Shown: positions 9,482 through 19,630, numbered from the stretch's first letter. The stretch is 64,000 bases of DNA from Bacteroidales bacterium (GCA_003142255.1 PLLO01000011.1:501597-565596), one strand, 5' to 3'. Program-made: numbers and translations. The notes: a model not told the origin generated them from the letters alone.

Positions 9482-10546
9482 ATGTCAGATTTTAAAAAAC
9501 ACAGAGATAAATTATTGATCATAAATGCATTATTGATATTTTTTCTGATGATGGTCTCCTGTAATCGGAGTAGTCATGAAGAAATCAGAGCAGTATGGTT
9601 CAGCGCTCCATCCAACGAATGCACGAGAGAAACAGTTCAATATATTGACAGCCTGTTTTTACAATACCAGCAAATTCATATCAGGCATCTTTTCTGGTTT
9701 AATAACCTGAAGGATCAAAGATTCAGAGAGTCTTCATTCAGTCTGCTGGATACCTTAATAGTAAAAGCTCACCAAAGGGGGATGAAACTTCATCCGGTAT
9801 TCAGTCCCGGAGTAGAAAATCCCAACAGCCGGAGGCCACAGATTAAAAAAGAGTGGTTTATTATTAATATCAAGGGTGACACCCTGCCCTGTCTGAATTT
9901 TTCAAATGACGAAGTGAAGAAGTATGTACTCACTGATTTTTCTGAATATCTTAAACACGATATTGACGGGATTAACCTTGATTTTGTGCGGTTCCCTGTC
10001 AACCTGTCTTTCAGCTATGACGATCAGACTTTATCGGATTTTGAGAAGCAGATTGGCGTGCCATTTAAAGGTACAAGTTACGATTGCGGAAATATACACT
10101 GGTGTGAATGGGTAAAATGGAATGCTGACCAGATTACGGACCTGGTCGGGGAAATGAACAAAGTACTAAAGGGTCATAATAAAAAACTGCTTTTATCTGC
10201 TGATGTCTTTCCGGATTATGAAATGGCGCAGATCGAAATTGGCCAGGACTGGGATAAATGGGCTGCTGACAAGATTGTTGATATACTATGTCCGATGCTG
10301 TACACAAATAATTCAGATCTTTTTAAACAATATGTGGAAAAAGCTGTTCGCATTGCCAATCATCGTGTTCTTTTACTGCCAGGGATTGCAACAACTTCTG
10401 TTCATAATATCAGCACCTGTGACGAGGTTGTCAGGCAAGCTGAAATTTGTCGATCCTCAGGCGCTGACGGCATGGTGTTTTTCAGGCTCAGCTTAAAGGG
10501 AATGAAATATATTGAAAGCATAAAAAAAATGGATTCTGATCTTTGA
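9482..10546 (+). CDS. GHL10-type (YngK/DUF187) glycosidase-like lipoprotein, paralogue B
   Basis: 354 aa from the ATG at 9482. I preferred this to the in-frame ATG at 9422, which overlaps the previous gene, because it gives a clean lipoprotein signal (FFLMMVSC). The barrel motifs parallel those of the gene before: IRAVWFSAPS, GMKLHPVFSPG, DGINLDFVRFP (Asp167), DCGNIHWCEWVKW, SADVFPDYEMA, GQDWDKWAADK and CPMLYTNNSDLF. Relative to paralogue A, His becomes Asn in the DGIxLD motif. The adjacent, similar genes look like a tandem duplication that has diverged well. It is probably membrane-anchored and acts on glycan fragments; activity is inferred from the fold only. Confidence 0.8.
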   Translation: MSDFKKHRDKLLIINALLIFFLMMVSCNRSSHEEIRAVWFSAPSNECTRETVQYIDSLFLQYQQIHIRHLFWFNNLKDQRFRESSFSLLDTLIVKAHQRGMKLHPVFSPGVENPNSRRPQIKKEWFIINIKGDTLPCLNFSNDEVKKYVLTDFSEYLKHDIDGINLDFVRFPVNLSFSYDDQTLSDFEKQIGVPFKGTSYDCGNIHWCEWVKWNADQITDLVGEMNKVLKGHNKKLLLSADVFPDYEMAQIEIGQDWDKWAADKIVDILCPMLYTNNSDLFKQYVEKAVRIANHRVLLLPGIATTSVHNISTCDEVVRQAEICRSSGADGMVFFRLSLKGMKYIESIKKMDSDL

Positions 10547-10604
10547 ATTGCTTTATGAATGCACAAATTACTTAACTCATTATAATACAAAAACATACTT
10601 AACT

Positions 10605-11399
10605 ATGGCTAAGATTTATTACGTTGGTGACTGGGCTGTTTTATTAGGACCTTCCTTTGCAGAGACGCCTTTCCAGCATGCCCCAAAAGGATTGGAGATC
10701 TTTAATTACGGAAAATGGTTAAAAGATGCTCTTGAATCAAACGGGAAACATCAGGTTAATTCTGTCCCAAGTTGGGATTTTTATAAACTGCCACCGGGAG
10801 AATATGAAAAAATACTTGATGAATACGATGTCTTCATTTTCAGCGACGTTGAAGGAAAACTTTTTCAGCTGGCACCTAATTTCTTTATACGTGAGGAATT
10901 TGGTAAAAAAGTATTGACATTCCCCGACAGAGTAAAACTTACAATTGAGGCTGTAAAAAACGGGAAAGGATTAATGATGCTCGGGGGGTGGTACTCTTTT
11001 ACCGGTGAAATAGGAAAAGGCGGATGGGGAAGAACCAACTTTAAAAACGTACTGCCTGTCAAATGTCTTGAACAGGAAGACCTTGTCGAAAGTACAGAAG
11101 GATATTATCCGAAAGTGACAAAAACAGGGAAAAGAATCTTTTTTGAATCTGACTTTGAAGGAATCCCACCAATACTCGGTTACAATCAGACAAAAACTAT
11201 TCCTGAAGGAGAAGTGCTGGTCACTATTGAAGAAACAGGTCATCCATTAGTTGCTTTAAGAAAAATCGGGAAGGGACATGTTTTAGCTTATACTTCTGAT
11301 CCGGCTCCTCACTGGGGACTGAATTTTGTTTACTGGGAGCACTATAATAATTTCTGGCTTAAATGCTTATCATTAGTGTTACCGGGTTCGAAAAAGTAA
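10605..11399 (+). CDS. Putative glutamine amidotransferase-like protein (DUF1355/PF07090 type)
   Basis: 264 aa from the ATG at 10605 (an upstream in-frame start at 10548 adds a non-conserved leader). There is no signal peptide, so it is probably cytoplasmic, unlike its neighbours. The protein resembles the class I GATase-like family often called putative glutamine amidotransferase. Visible motifs are KIYYVGDWAVLLGP at the N-terminus, DEYDVFIFSDVEG, GKGLMMLGGWYSFTG and GKGHVLAYTSDPAPHWG near the end. No obvious Cys sits in the nucleophile-elbow position, so amidotransferase activity is doubtful. Members are often found beside sugar-degradation genes with undefined roles. It lies between two exported glycosidase-type genes in the same direction. 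Confidence 0.7.
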   Translation: MAKIYYVGDWAVLLGPSFAETPFQHAPKGLEIFNYGKWLKDALESNGKHQVNSVPSWDFYKLPPGEYEKILDEYDVFIFSDVEGKLFQLAPNFFIREEFGKKVLTFPDRVKLTIEAVKNGKGLMMLGGWYSFTGEIGKGGWGRTNFKNVLPVKCLEQEDLVESTEGYYPKVTKTGKRIFFESDFEGIPPILGYNQTKTIPEGEVLVTIEETGHPLVALRKIGKGHVLAYTSDPAPHWGLNFVYWEHYNNFWLKCLSLVLPGSKK

Positions 11400-11497
11400 A
11401 AACAAGGTATCGTGAAATAATAATTTAGGACAAGACATTGGGAATATAAATCGTGAGAATTTTGGATTCTTTTAAATTTTTTAATAATCATAATACA

Positions 11498-12994
11498 ATG
11501 AAATGGTTAAAAATAATCGCTGCTGCGGTTTTTATATCAGTCATATTTTCATTGTGCACAAATAAATCAAATTCAGCTTCAGATGTTCTGTCGGGCAATT
11601 ATTGGAAGGAACAGGCTCTGACAGATATTATACCTTTTTGGACAAAATACGCTCAGGATAATAAGTCTGGAGTATTTTTCACTAATCTGGATTCCCTGTG
11701 GTCACCATTTGGAAGTAAGGATAAATATCCGAGCATGATCTCCAGGCATCTGTTCAGCTATTCGATAGCTTATCTGCTTTCCGGTAATGAAGACTATTTG
11801 AAGATTGCTCATAATACAGTGAAATGGCTCCTGGGAAAAGCATGGGATAAGGAAAATGGAGGTTGGTTTGATGCTTTGGATTCTGTAGGGAATCCAGTTC
11901 TGACTACCAAAACAACCTTCGTTCAGGTCTATGCTATAACCGGCCTGACACTATACTATTTTGTTACTCACGATAGTACGGTTCTTAAATATATCGAAAA
12001 ATCAAATAAACTGCTTGAACAGAAAGCATGGGATAGCACATCAGGAGGATATTTCAATGTGATGAACAGGGATTGGAGCGTCAGCGACAGCAATAAATCG
12101 TTCAGTTCGCTGGTAACCCCGGTTTCAGGATACCTGTTTTACCTGTACCAGGCAACCAGAGATAAAAAATACCTGGACCAGATTGATAGAATTCTTGATA
12201 TTACCATGAATAACATGGTTGACAAAGAAAGCGGCTGGGTACTTGAGAATTTTGACAGGAACTGGAAATATCTTCCCGGGAGAGAGGATGAAACAGAAAT
12301 CAACATTGGACATAATATTGAAGCAGCAAGTATGTTGTTGCGGGATTATCTTATTACCGGTAATCAGGATCATCTGAAATCTGCAAAAATACTTGCAGAG
12401 AAAATAAGCAGATCTGGAGTTTTAAATGATAAAGAAGTTTGGCTTACAACTGTAAACAGAACTTCTTCAACAAAGCATGGATCTTCTACTTATTGGTGGG
12501 TGCAGGCTTATGGCAATATGTTCAATCTCTATTTATACCATGTCTCAGGCGAAAGCAAATACCTCGATAATTTTCAGAAAGGTGCAACATTCTGGGACTC
12601 CTGTTTTATGGATAAAAAACACGGAGACACATTTTTCAGCGTTGATACTGCGGGAAGAAACAAGGATGGGACAAAGGCGACACGGTTTAAAACCTCCTAC
12701 CACAGTATTGAGCATTGTCTATTGAATTCACTCTGTTTGAATCTCTGGGTTAATGATGAACCTGTCGAATTTCATTTCAGGATAGCTTCATCTCAAAATG
12801 GAGAATTACTTTACCCCGCACTCCTGGAAGATGAAAGTGTTAAGATAAGTAAAGTCCTTATAGATAATAAGGACCAGTCATCTCTTATTACTGACGGACA
12901 AACTATTCGGTTACCGGTACTTTCAAATTCAGAAGTAATTGTTACGCTAATGAACAGTAAACTATCCAAAAGAAAAATCAGATCATTAAAATAA
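11498..12994 (+). CDS. Exported AGE-type epimerase/(alpha/alpha)6-barrel protein
   Basis: 498 aa from the ATG at 11498; the GTG at 11453 would put a polar leader ahead of the signal. The N-terminus is a lipoprotein-like signal (VIFSLC). The body resembles the N-acylglucosamine 2-epimerase superfamily: repeated helical hairpins, the motif IGHNIEA with His272, and SSTYWWVQAYGN where the family usually has W-x-Q-A-E. The usual Glu is Tyr here, so it may not be a true 2-epimerase; exported relatives with this barrel can be glycoside hydrolases or lyases. A beta-rich tail of about 70 residues follows. The GH31 gene starts 11 bp downstream, so the two are very likely co-transcribed. A second AGE-type protein lies at 18254. 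Confidence 0.7.
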   Translation: MKWLKIIAAAVFISVIFSLCTNKSNSASDVLSGNYWKEQALTDIIPFWTKYAQDNKSGVFFTNLDSLWSPFGSKDKYPSMISRHLFSYSIAYLLSGNEDYLKIAHNTVKWLLGKAWDKENGGWFDALDSVGNPVLTTKTTFVQVYAITGLTLYYFVTHDSTVLKYIEKSNKLLEQKAWDSTSGGYFNVMNRDWSVSDSNKSFSSLVTPVSGYLFYLYQATRDKKYLDQIDRILDITMNNMVDKESGWVLENFDRNWKYLPGREDETEINIGHNIEAASMLLRDYLITGNQDHLKSAKILAEKISRSGVLNDKEVWLTTVNRTSSTKHGSSTYWWVQAYGNMFNLYLYHVSGESKYLDNFQKGATFWDSCFMDKKHGDTFFSVDTAGRNKDGTKATRFKTSYHSIEHCLLNSLCLNLWVNDEPVEFHFRIASSQNGELLYPALLEDESVKISKVLIDNKDQSSLITDGQTIRLPVLSNSEVIVTLMNSKLSKRKIRSLK

Positions 12995-13005
12995 TTTGTA
13001 AAATA

Positions 13006-15432
13006 ATGAATATGCAAATTCTATATAAATATTTGTTTAAAGCTTCATTTCTGACGCTGTTCCTATCAATGTTTCCAAATTTATACGGACAATCAAAAGT
13101 TGATGACAATTATATTAATTCCAGCAATAAGAGTACTTCAATACCGACGAAAAACGATTTTCCCTGGGAAACCGGCGATTTGAACAGCTACGTAAGACAA
13201 GGATCATCATTTCTTTTTTACAGTAATGGTTCATGTCTAAGACTTACAGTCTGCACGTCACAGATCATTAGGTTTGAATTTTCTGGTAATGGACATTTTT
13301 TAACTCCGGTAATAGATATCTCAAAAAAAGAATGGCAACCTGTAATAATAGATTTTAATGAGTCTGAAAACCAGTTGGAAATCACGACTGGAATGCTTGC
13401 TATCATCATTAATAAGAAACCTTTTCATATAAAAATTGCCGACCAATCTAAAAATAACACAATTTTGGATGATACAGGCCTGGGGACCTACTCGTGGAGC
13501 AAAGATGAGATCAGAAAGTCATTTATAAATAATAATACTCAGCATTTCTTCGGATTGGGAATGCATGAGACAGGTGGGTTGGAATTGGAACATAGAACCT
13601 ACGAAACTAAAGATCCTGCAAGTGGATTTTCATATGTTCCTTTCTTCTTCAGCACCAGGGGTTATGGTATTTATGTAAATACTTTCCGGAAGATGGAATT
13701 TGATTTTTCTACGAAACTGTCGTTGAAAATACCAGATAATGTTTTAGACTATTATTTTATCTATGGACCTGATGTTAAAGATATTGTCGATCGCTTTACT
13801 CAGGTAACGGGACGGTCTCCTATGCCTCCAAAATGGTTTCTTGGCTTCATTTTATCAAAATATGGTAATGAAAATGCCACGTTTGAAGAAATTACCGGAA
13901 TCCAATCAAAATTAAGAAAAGATGACTATCCTATTGATCTCTTTGTTTTTGATTATGGATGGCGTGGAAACGAATACTTAGGCTCTCCGCAATGGAAGAT
14001 TGATAACCATTTTGAGCTGTTAGAGGATATGAAAAAGCTTAATCTGAAATATCAGTTACATTATGCCTGTTATCCAAATGATTTCCCGGATCTTCCGGTA
14101 TTAGAAAATAAAATTCTTGACATCACAGCGCCGCAGGTAGGAGACGCACTTTGGCAGAGATGGTTTCTTCCCAGGATCAATGAAGGAATGGCAATGATTC
14201 TTTTAGATGGTGCACTGACCTGGCCGCACATCTGGATTAAATCTGATCAAGTACAATTTGATAATGGACTGACCATGACCGATATGGCAAGTTACTACCA
14301 GTACCTGTTATCAGAGATTCTGTATAAGAAAACAACTCAATATACAGGTAAAAGGACATTTGTACAGGTTCCGGGCAGTAATAATGCAGGTCTTCAAAAA
14401 TATGCTTTTGTGTGGTCCGGCGACATTGGTAACTCAGATACAAGCATGTCGTACGCAGTAAAAGGATTTCTTTCAATGGGATTGTGCGGGAACCCGTACT
14501 TCAGTAACGATCTCGGAGGATTTAAAACCAGACCTACTTCAGATGCTTATATAAGATGGGTGGCTGAAATGGGAGCATTTTGCCCGGTAATGAGGACACA
14601 CGGCCATGGAGGCAGAGAACCCTGGCTTTTCAGCGATTCGGCACAACAGATCTTTCGCCAGTATGATAAATTGAGGTACCGGCTTATGCCATATAATTAT
14701 ACATATGCCTGGGAAGCACATACTAAAGGATATCCTATTGCACGTCCTATGGTATGGCAATACCAGGATAAGCCTGATTATTTTCAGGGTGCTGATTTGC
14801 AGTATTTCTGGGGCGAATATTTTCTCGTGCATCCAGTTGCAGAATTTAAAGATTCACAAGTTAGTATATTCATCCCTCCGGGAAGATGGTTTGATTATTG
14901 GACCGGAAAACCATTCGCAGGTCCTCAAACAATAATGTATAAAAGTCCACTTGGTCTTATTCCTGTTTTTATCAAAGAAGGAGCTATCATACCAATGGCT
15001 CCGGAAATGAGCTATACTGGAGAAAAACCCTGGTCACCGTTAATCCTTGATATTTATCCCGGAAAGGAACCTGGCCGGTTTACCTTATATGAAGATGATG
15101 GTATAAGCTTTCAATGCGATCAGGGAAACTATGCGCTTACTGACTTTAGTTGTGTTACCGGAAGGGACAAAATACTGGTTACAATGGGAGAGACAAAAGG
15201 GGATTATGCCGGAATGATAAAAGAGCGGTCGTACTGCCTGATGATCCATAATTGTGATAAGCCGGAGATTATTCTTGGTTCCGGTGAAAAGATCCCTGAA
15301 GTTTCTGATGGCACCTTATTAAAGGAGGGGACTAATGGATGGTATTACAATAAAGAAAAACATACAGTTATGATCAACCTGAAAACAATTAAATCGGGTG
15401 TTGTTGAATTGAAGAGCAACCTTTTACAGTGA
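13006..15432 (+). CDS. GH31 family glycoside hydrolase
   Basis: 808 aa with a signal peptide ending near LYGQS (about residue 29). GH31 enzymes are retaining alpha-glycosidases (alpha-glucosidase, alpha-xylosidase, alpha-galactosidase and others). The order is an N-terminal beta-sandwich (about 60-270), then the barrel from PPKWFLGFILSKYG. The likely nucleophile is Asp401 in MILLDGALTWP and the likely acid/base Asp473 in WSGDIGNSD; their spacing fits the family. FFSTRGYGIYVN and FKTRPTSDAYIRW are also GH31-like, and the C-terminal domains include the DUF5110-like stretch LYEDDGISF. The unusual LDGALTWP in place of the common K-x-D-x-x-E pattern suggests a subgroup with an uncommon substrate. 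It starts 11 bp after the AGE-type gene. Confidence 0.9.
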   Translation: MNMQILYKYLFKASFLTLFLSMFPNLYGQSKVDDNYINSSNKSTSIPTKNDFPWETGDLNSYVRQGSSFLFYSNGSCLRLTVCTSQIIRFEFSGNGHFLTPVIDISKKEWQPVIIDFNESENQLEITTGMLAIIINKKPFHIKIADQSKNNTILDDTGLGTYSWSKDEIRKSFINNNTQHFFGLGMHETGGLELEHRTYETKDPASGFSYVPFFFSTRGYGIYVNTFRKMEFDFSTKLSLKIPDNVLDYYFIYGPDVKDIVDRFTQVTGRSPMPPKWFLGFILSKYGNENATFEEITGIQSKLRKDDYPIDLFVFDYGWRGNEYLGSPQWKIDNHFELLEDMKKLNLKYQLHYACYPNDFPDLPVLENKILDITAPQVGDALWQRWFLPRINEGMAMILLDGALTWPHIWIKSDQVQFDNGLTMTDMASYYQYLLSEILYKKTTQYTGKRTFVQVPGSNNAGLQKYAFVWSGDIGNSDTSMSYAVKGFLSMGLCGNPYFSNDLGGFKTRPTSDAYIRWVAEMGAFCPVMRTHGHGGREPWLFSDSAQQIFRQYDKLRYRLMPYNYTYAWEAHTKGYPIARPMVWQYQDKPDYFQGADLQYFWGEYFLVHPVAEFKDSQVSIFIPPGRWFDYWTGKPFAGPQTIMYKSPLGLIPVFIKEGAIIPMAPEMSYTGEKPWSPLILDIYPGKEPGRFTLYEDDGISFQCDQGNYALTDFSCVTGRDKILVTMGETKGDYAGMIKERSYCLMIHNCDKPEIILGSGEKIPEVSDGTLLKEGTNGWYYNKEKHTVMINLKTIKSGVVELKSNLLQ

Positions 15433-15498
15433 TATTATTTTATGATGTTATGCACGTAGAATTAGTTTTTTATTAACCAGATATGTGATGAATCAATA

Positions 15499-17760
15499 AT
15501 GAAAAAATCAAGTGTTCTTCTTCCCGGATTATTTTTTCTGCTTTTGACAGGTGGTATGGTTCTCAATTGCAGAAGGTCTATTAATGAGGATAGTCAAAAG
15601 AACGCGGTAGATATTACTGTCAGTAAAAAACATGCCGTTCCGGGTGATACACTGATTTTTAACGTGTCGTTTAATTCATTGAAATATCCAGATCAGGTTG
15701 AAGCTTTTCTTGTAAGGCCGGCACAGGGGATAGAAAAACTGATCATTAATAAGGATCTTAAGAACAGAAATGAATATTGGGGTAAAATAATCCTGAGTAA
15801 TGATTGCTTAGACGGTTTTTATGGAATAACAGCTGTTTGCAAATATGGTCATAAGCAAATGGTTGGTAAAGCTTCCTTTCTGTACGGGAAAGTAGTTCTG
15901 GATTATGCAATAATGGCAAATTTTGCCGATTCAGGCACTGTCACGGATATGACAGATTATCTCAATAGATTTATCAAAATCGGAGGTAATGCAATCACAC
16001 TTCATGCAAATATTGCAACTGAAAAAGTATGGGGCGGCACTACCCGTGTTAGAGCTATATGGGTTTCAAAAGTCTGCAAGAATGCTGTTCAGAAGTCTGA
16101 CGATAGGATAGAAATGATGTTGAACCTGACTGACAAAATGGGTATACCTTCATTTATCAGCGTCTCATGGGACCTTTCTGACAGTTCGCTCGTCAATACC
16201 GGTTACATGAAAAGCATCCGGGATATTACCGGCGAGTTGTGGAATATGTTCGGGCATCATCCTTCATTAATTGGTTTTTATTCCTATCAGGAGGGAAGCG
16301 GGACTTATTTCGCCAACTATGTCCGTGACTTCTGCCAGGCTGTAAAACAAAATAATTCCGGATTACTTACAATGTGCGCCCCGAATATTGATGATCCTCT
16401 TCTGGCAGGATATCTGGCGGCGATTGATGATCTGGATATCATTAATTATCAGGCTCCGATAATGACATCTTACAGGCCTGATAATCGCAAGCTATTCCCG
16501 AACAGGAGAGTTAAGGATGTTACTTCACTCTCTTCAGGCGCAACAAGGGTCAGAAACAAAATTACATTGTCACATGTCGAATTTATGGGATATTTCGAAA
16601 ATAAGATCGCTGATGCCTATCTCACGAACTATAGTAATATTTTCAACCAGTTTCCTTCGGTTGCTTCTTCCTTTGGTCCCGATGGGATTACGTTCTTCAG
16701 CTACTTTTCCTGTATTTATTTTAATTCAAAAAAATTTCCGGCAGAGACAGAAAAAGCGGCTGCAGGAGTTGCCGATGGATTAAAAGCGTACAAGCTGATA
16801 TCAAAGCAAATAGCAAACCAGTCCAGCCATATTGCGCTGTATGTTCCTTATAACGACTGGTGCATTGAGCGATGGACAAATTGCTTTTTGCCGGCTACCG
16901 ATGCTTTATGCAGGCTGGGAATCAGCCCTGATATAATTCCCTTTGTCCCGGGGAAGGGAGAAGAGATTCTTCCTTATTATCCCATGAACATCAATAGGGA
17001 ACAATTGGATTTTCTTCTTAATAATAAATATGTCCTGATTCTGCCGGATATTTCAGGCATGCAGGAGACCGACAGCGAATTGCTTGAAGCATTTGTCAGG
17101 GAAGGTGGCGTTTTAATAGCTTTCGGACCGCGTATACCCTATGGTGACAGATTTGACAGAGAAAAATTATGGGGAGCCAAAGAGATAACCTCGATTCAGA
17201 AAGGAAAATTATTTGAACAGATAAGAGTTACTAAATCCCAGGGAAACAGGATAAAGTCGGGACAAATGTACTCATTTGCGCCACTGATATCTACATCATG
17301 GGAACCATCAGATGAGGGGCGGATAGCAAGTTATTCCGATGGAACAGCTGCTGTCTTTTCCAATAATTATGGTAACGGAAAAACATATGTAATTACTCTT
17401 AGCGTAGATAACGCCGTAAATGTATTTCCCGACCTTATTCGTGATATGCTGGATACAGCTCTGGGATCTTATGATTTAAAGAGACCATTCGATTTGACCG
17501 GAATGGACAAGACAATGGACGTCTCAATGAATGGCTCTGAAAAGGAAAGTTCTCTTTCACTCTCAAATTATAGCGATGTTGTTAAACAGGTTAAGATCAG
17601 GCCATTATTATTGAAGGGAGATGCAAAGTACATCCTGACTGATTTGAAATCAGGAAATATTCTGTCGCAAAAATCGGGTAAAGAATATTCCTCGGTTACT
17701 GTGAATATCGAAGGTAACAATTACGTGGCATTAAGATTAACAAAAGCAATTGAAAGATAA
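15499..17760 (+). CDS. DUF4434-like TIM-barrel lipoprotein with GATase-like domain
   Basis: 753 aa with a lipoprotein signal (MVLNC, Cys24). After a small beta-sandwich (about 35-130), a TIM barrel resembling DUF4434 runs to about residue 430. It includes MGIPSFISVSWDLSD, then GFYSYQEGSG with Glu265 as a candidate catalytic acid, and DIINYQAPIM. A second domain (about 440-640) has the LPDISGMQETDSELLEAF and GGVLIAFGP pattern seen in trimerisation/GATase-like domains of GH42-type glycosidases. A beta-rich tail completes it. The plan is that of a glycosidase, but I do not know a characterised match. It lies between GH31 and a degraded gene. Confidence 0.6.
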   Translation: MKKSSVLLPGLFFLLLTGGMVLNCRRSINEDSQKNAVDITVSKKHAVPGDTLIFNVSFNSLKYPDQVEAFLVRPAQGIEKLIINKDLKNRNEYWGKIILSNDCLDGFYGITAVCKYGHKQMVGKASFLYGKVVLDYAIMANFADSGTVTDMTDYLNRFIKIGGNAITLHANIATEKVWGGTTRVRAIWVSKVCKNAVQKSDDRIEMMLNLTDKMGIPSFISVSWDLSDSSLVNTGYMKSIRDITGELWNMFGHHPSLIGFYSYQEGSGTYFANYVRDFCQAVKQNNSGLLTMCAPNIDDPLLAGYLAAIDDLDIINYQAPIMTSYRPDNRKLFPNRRVKDVTSLSSGATRVRNKITLSHVEFMGYFENKIADAYLTNYSNIFNQFPSVASSFGPDGITFFSYFSCIYFNSKKFPAETEKAAAGVADGLKAYKLISKQIANQSSHIALYVPYNDWCIERWTNCFLPATDALCRLGISPDIIPFVPGKGEEILPYYPMNINREQLDFLLNNKYVLILPDISGMQETDSELLEAFVREGGVLIAFGPRIPYGDRFDREKLWGAKEITSIQKGKLFEQIRVTKSQGNRIKSGQMYSFAPLISTSWEPSDEGRIASYSDGTAAVFSNNYGNGKTYVITLSVDNAVNVFPDLIRDMLDTALGSYDLKRPFDLTGMDKTMDVSMNGSEKESSLSLSNYSDVVKQVKIRPLLLKGDAKYILTDLKSGNILSQKSGKEYSSVTVNIEGNNYVALRLTKAIER

Positions 17761-17793
17761 CTTGTGAACTGTTGTAGAAACAAAAGGAAGACT

Positions 17794-18200
17794 ATGAAAA
17801 GGCAGATTATTAAAAGAGCAGCTTTTATAATTTGTTCTCTTTTTATTATTTTAAAGGATTCATGCAGTTATGGACAGGCGATCTCACATTCTGCCATGCG
17901 TTATGCGGTTGTGATCAATTCACTTAATCATGATTCTGTTGACATGTTCATTACAAGTGGTCATGGCAATTATAATCTCTGGCAGATGCATTATCCCACC
18001 CAGAGCCCGGAAGGCACCTTCAGATCAGAAGGAGGCGGAGTTACCGGGATTGCGAATGACGGCGTGAACTATCAAATCAATTCTTCTCATCCGAAAATAT
18101 GGTGGAATATAATGTAAGCAATTTGAAGAACGGGATCTATTATTACAATGTCGATAATCAAAATGCCTTTTATGGCAGGAAGCTGATTGTATTGAAGTAA
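17794..18200 (+). pseudogene. Remnant of a secreted protein with T9SS-like C-terminal tail
   Basis: The 5' part (17794-18117) encodes a signal peptide (ending near CSYGQ) and about 80 further residues including DSVDMFITSGHGNYN, then stops. In another frame the sequence continues from about 18099 with VEYNVSNLKNGIYYYNV and ends RKLIVLK at 18200. That ending has the form of a type A T9SS sorting domain (x-LKNGIYxxxV...KLxVLK). The tail is too short to be complete and is out of frame, so the gene appears to have suffered an internal deletion and frameshift. The parent was probably a much larger cell-surface or secreted hydrolase. A sequencing error alone would not explain the short length. Confidence 0.6.
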
Positions 18201-18253
18201 ATGAAGTGTTTTACAATTCAATTTATTGAATAAAGGAAACAGTCAATAATATT

Positions 18254-19594
18254 ATGATGAAACGTAGAAATTTCATAGGAACTTCAGGATTGTTCGCCAT
18301 GTCTTCAATAGTGAATGGATCATCGTTAAAAATGAAAGAACAGTTACAGGAGAAGCAACACTCAAATTCTAAGGGAATGAAAATAACATCAATTGCCGGC
18401 TATAAACCTCAGGAATTACTGGAGAAATACAGGCAATTTTTATTTGATGACTTTCTCCCGTTTATGGATAAATATATTATTGACCATGAATTGGGCGGTT
18501 TCATGTGTAACACTGACCGTTCAGGTAAAAACATAACGACCAACAAACGTGCATGGTATGATGGCAGGGGAATCTGGGTCTATTCATTTCTATATAATAA
18601 TCTTAAGAAAGATCCCGCATACCTGGAAACGGCTAAAAAAACTGTTGATTTTGTATTGCGTATCAAACCTGACGACAAGAAATTATGGCCGGCATCTTAC
18701 ACAAGAGATGGAAAAGGATTAACAGATATCCCTATCGATATTTATGGGGACTTATTCATAGCTGAGGGGCTGGCCGAATTCTCCAAAGCATCGGGGGATA
18801 CAAAATATTGGGACATTGCTAAAGAAATTCTGATCAATTGTCTGAACCTTTATGACAGCGATGATTTTAATTTTATAGTCGACTATGGTCCCAAAGCTCC
18901 TGTCGTTCCTGCCCCGAGAGTAGTTGGATCCTGGATGGTCTTTATCCGGACTTCTTACTGCCTTTTAAATCATAAACCTGATACTGAAATTGAAAAGATT
19001 ATCAACAGATGTATTGATGCTCTGATGAACCATCATTATAATTCTGAGTTTGGCCTGATCAATGAAGTCATGAATCACGACCTTACCAGATCTGAAGGAC
19101 CGTTTTCTCAATTTGTCTACACTGGCCATGATATTGAAACAATGTGGATGGTTATGTTTGATGCTATCAGGAGAAAGGACAGTAAATTATTTGAAGATGC
19201 CATAGAAAAATTTAAGCGGCATGTCGAGGTTGCCTGGGATGATGTTTATGGAGGCGTATTCAGATGTCTTGAAAACGTAAATAATAATATCTGGCAAGTT
19301 GATAAAGTTCTATGGGAGCAGGCAGAAGTACTTATAGGGACATTATTATTAATAGAACATACAGGCGATCCATGGGCTTTTCAATGGTTCGAAAAGACGT
19401 TCAAATATGTAATGGAAAATTATCCACTAAAAAAATATGGCTATTCTCTCTGGAATATAGGAGGTGACAGAAAAATGACATTTATAAAGGAGGGAATAAG
19501 AATTGAGAACTATCACCATCCTCGTCACCTGATGCTTAACATACTGAGCCTTGAGAGGATAATTAATGCAGGCGGGAAAGTTGAACCTGTTTAA
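18254..19594 (+). CDS. Tat-exported AGE-type epimerase-family protein
   Basis: 446 aa. The N-terminus MMKRRNFIGTSGLF has a twin-arginine-type signal. The body is a good match to the N-acylglucosamine 2-epimerase family: YTGHDIETMW with His292, WEQAEVLIG with Glu358 and NYHHPRHLMLN with a C-terminal His, which together form the usual active site of that (alpha/alpha)6 barrel. Family members epimerise amino or neutral sugars (GlcNAc/ManNAc, cellobiose, mannose/glucose) and are normally cytoplasmic, so a Tat leader is unusual and implies export of a folded enzyme. The nearby NagA, NagB and GH84-like genes make an N-acetylhexosamine substrate plausible but not shown. Confidence 0.78.
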   Translation: MMKRRNFIGTSGLFAMSSIVNGSSLKMKEQLQEKQHSNSKGMKITSIAGYKPQELLEKYRQFLFDDFLPFMDKYIIDHELGGFMCNTDRSGKNITTNKRAWYDGRGIWVYSFLYNNLKKDPAYLETAKKTVDFVLRIKPDDKKLWPASYTRDGKGLTDIPIDIYGDLFIAEGLAEFSKASGDTKYWDIAKEILINCLNLYDSDDFNFIVDYGPKAPVVPAPRVVGSWMVFIRTSYCLLNHKPDTEIEKIINRCIDALMNHHYNSEFGLINEVMNHDLTRSEGPFSQFVYTGHDIETMWMVMFDAIRRKDSKLFEDAIEKFKRHVEVAWDDVYGGVFRCLENVNNNIWQVDKVLWEQAEVLIGTLLLIEHTGDPWAFQWFEKTFKYVMENYPLKKYGYSLWNIGGDRKMTFIKEGIRIENYHHPRHLMLNILSLERIINAGGKVEPV

Positions 19595-19630
19595 AAGAAA
19601 AATATGCCAATAAAGAATGATTATCCGAAT

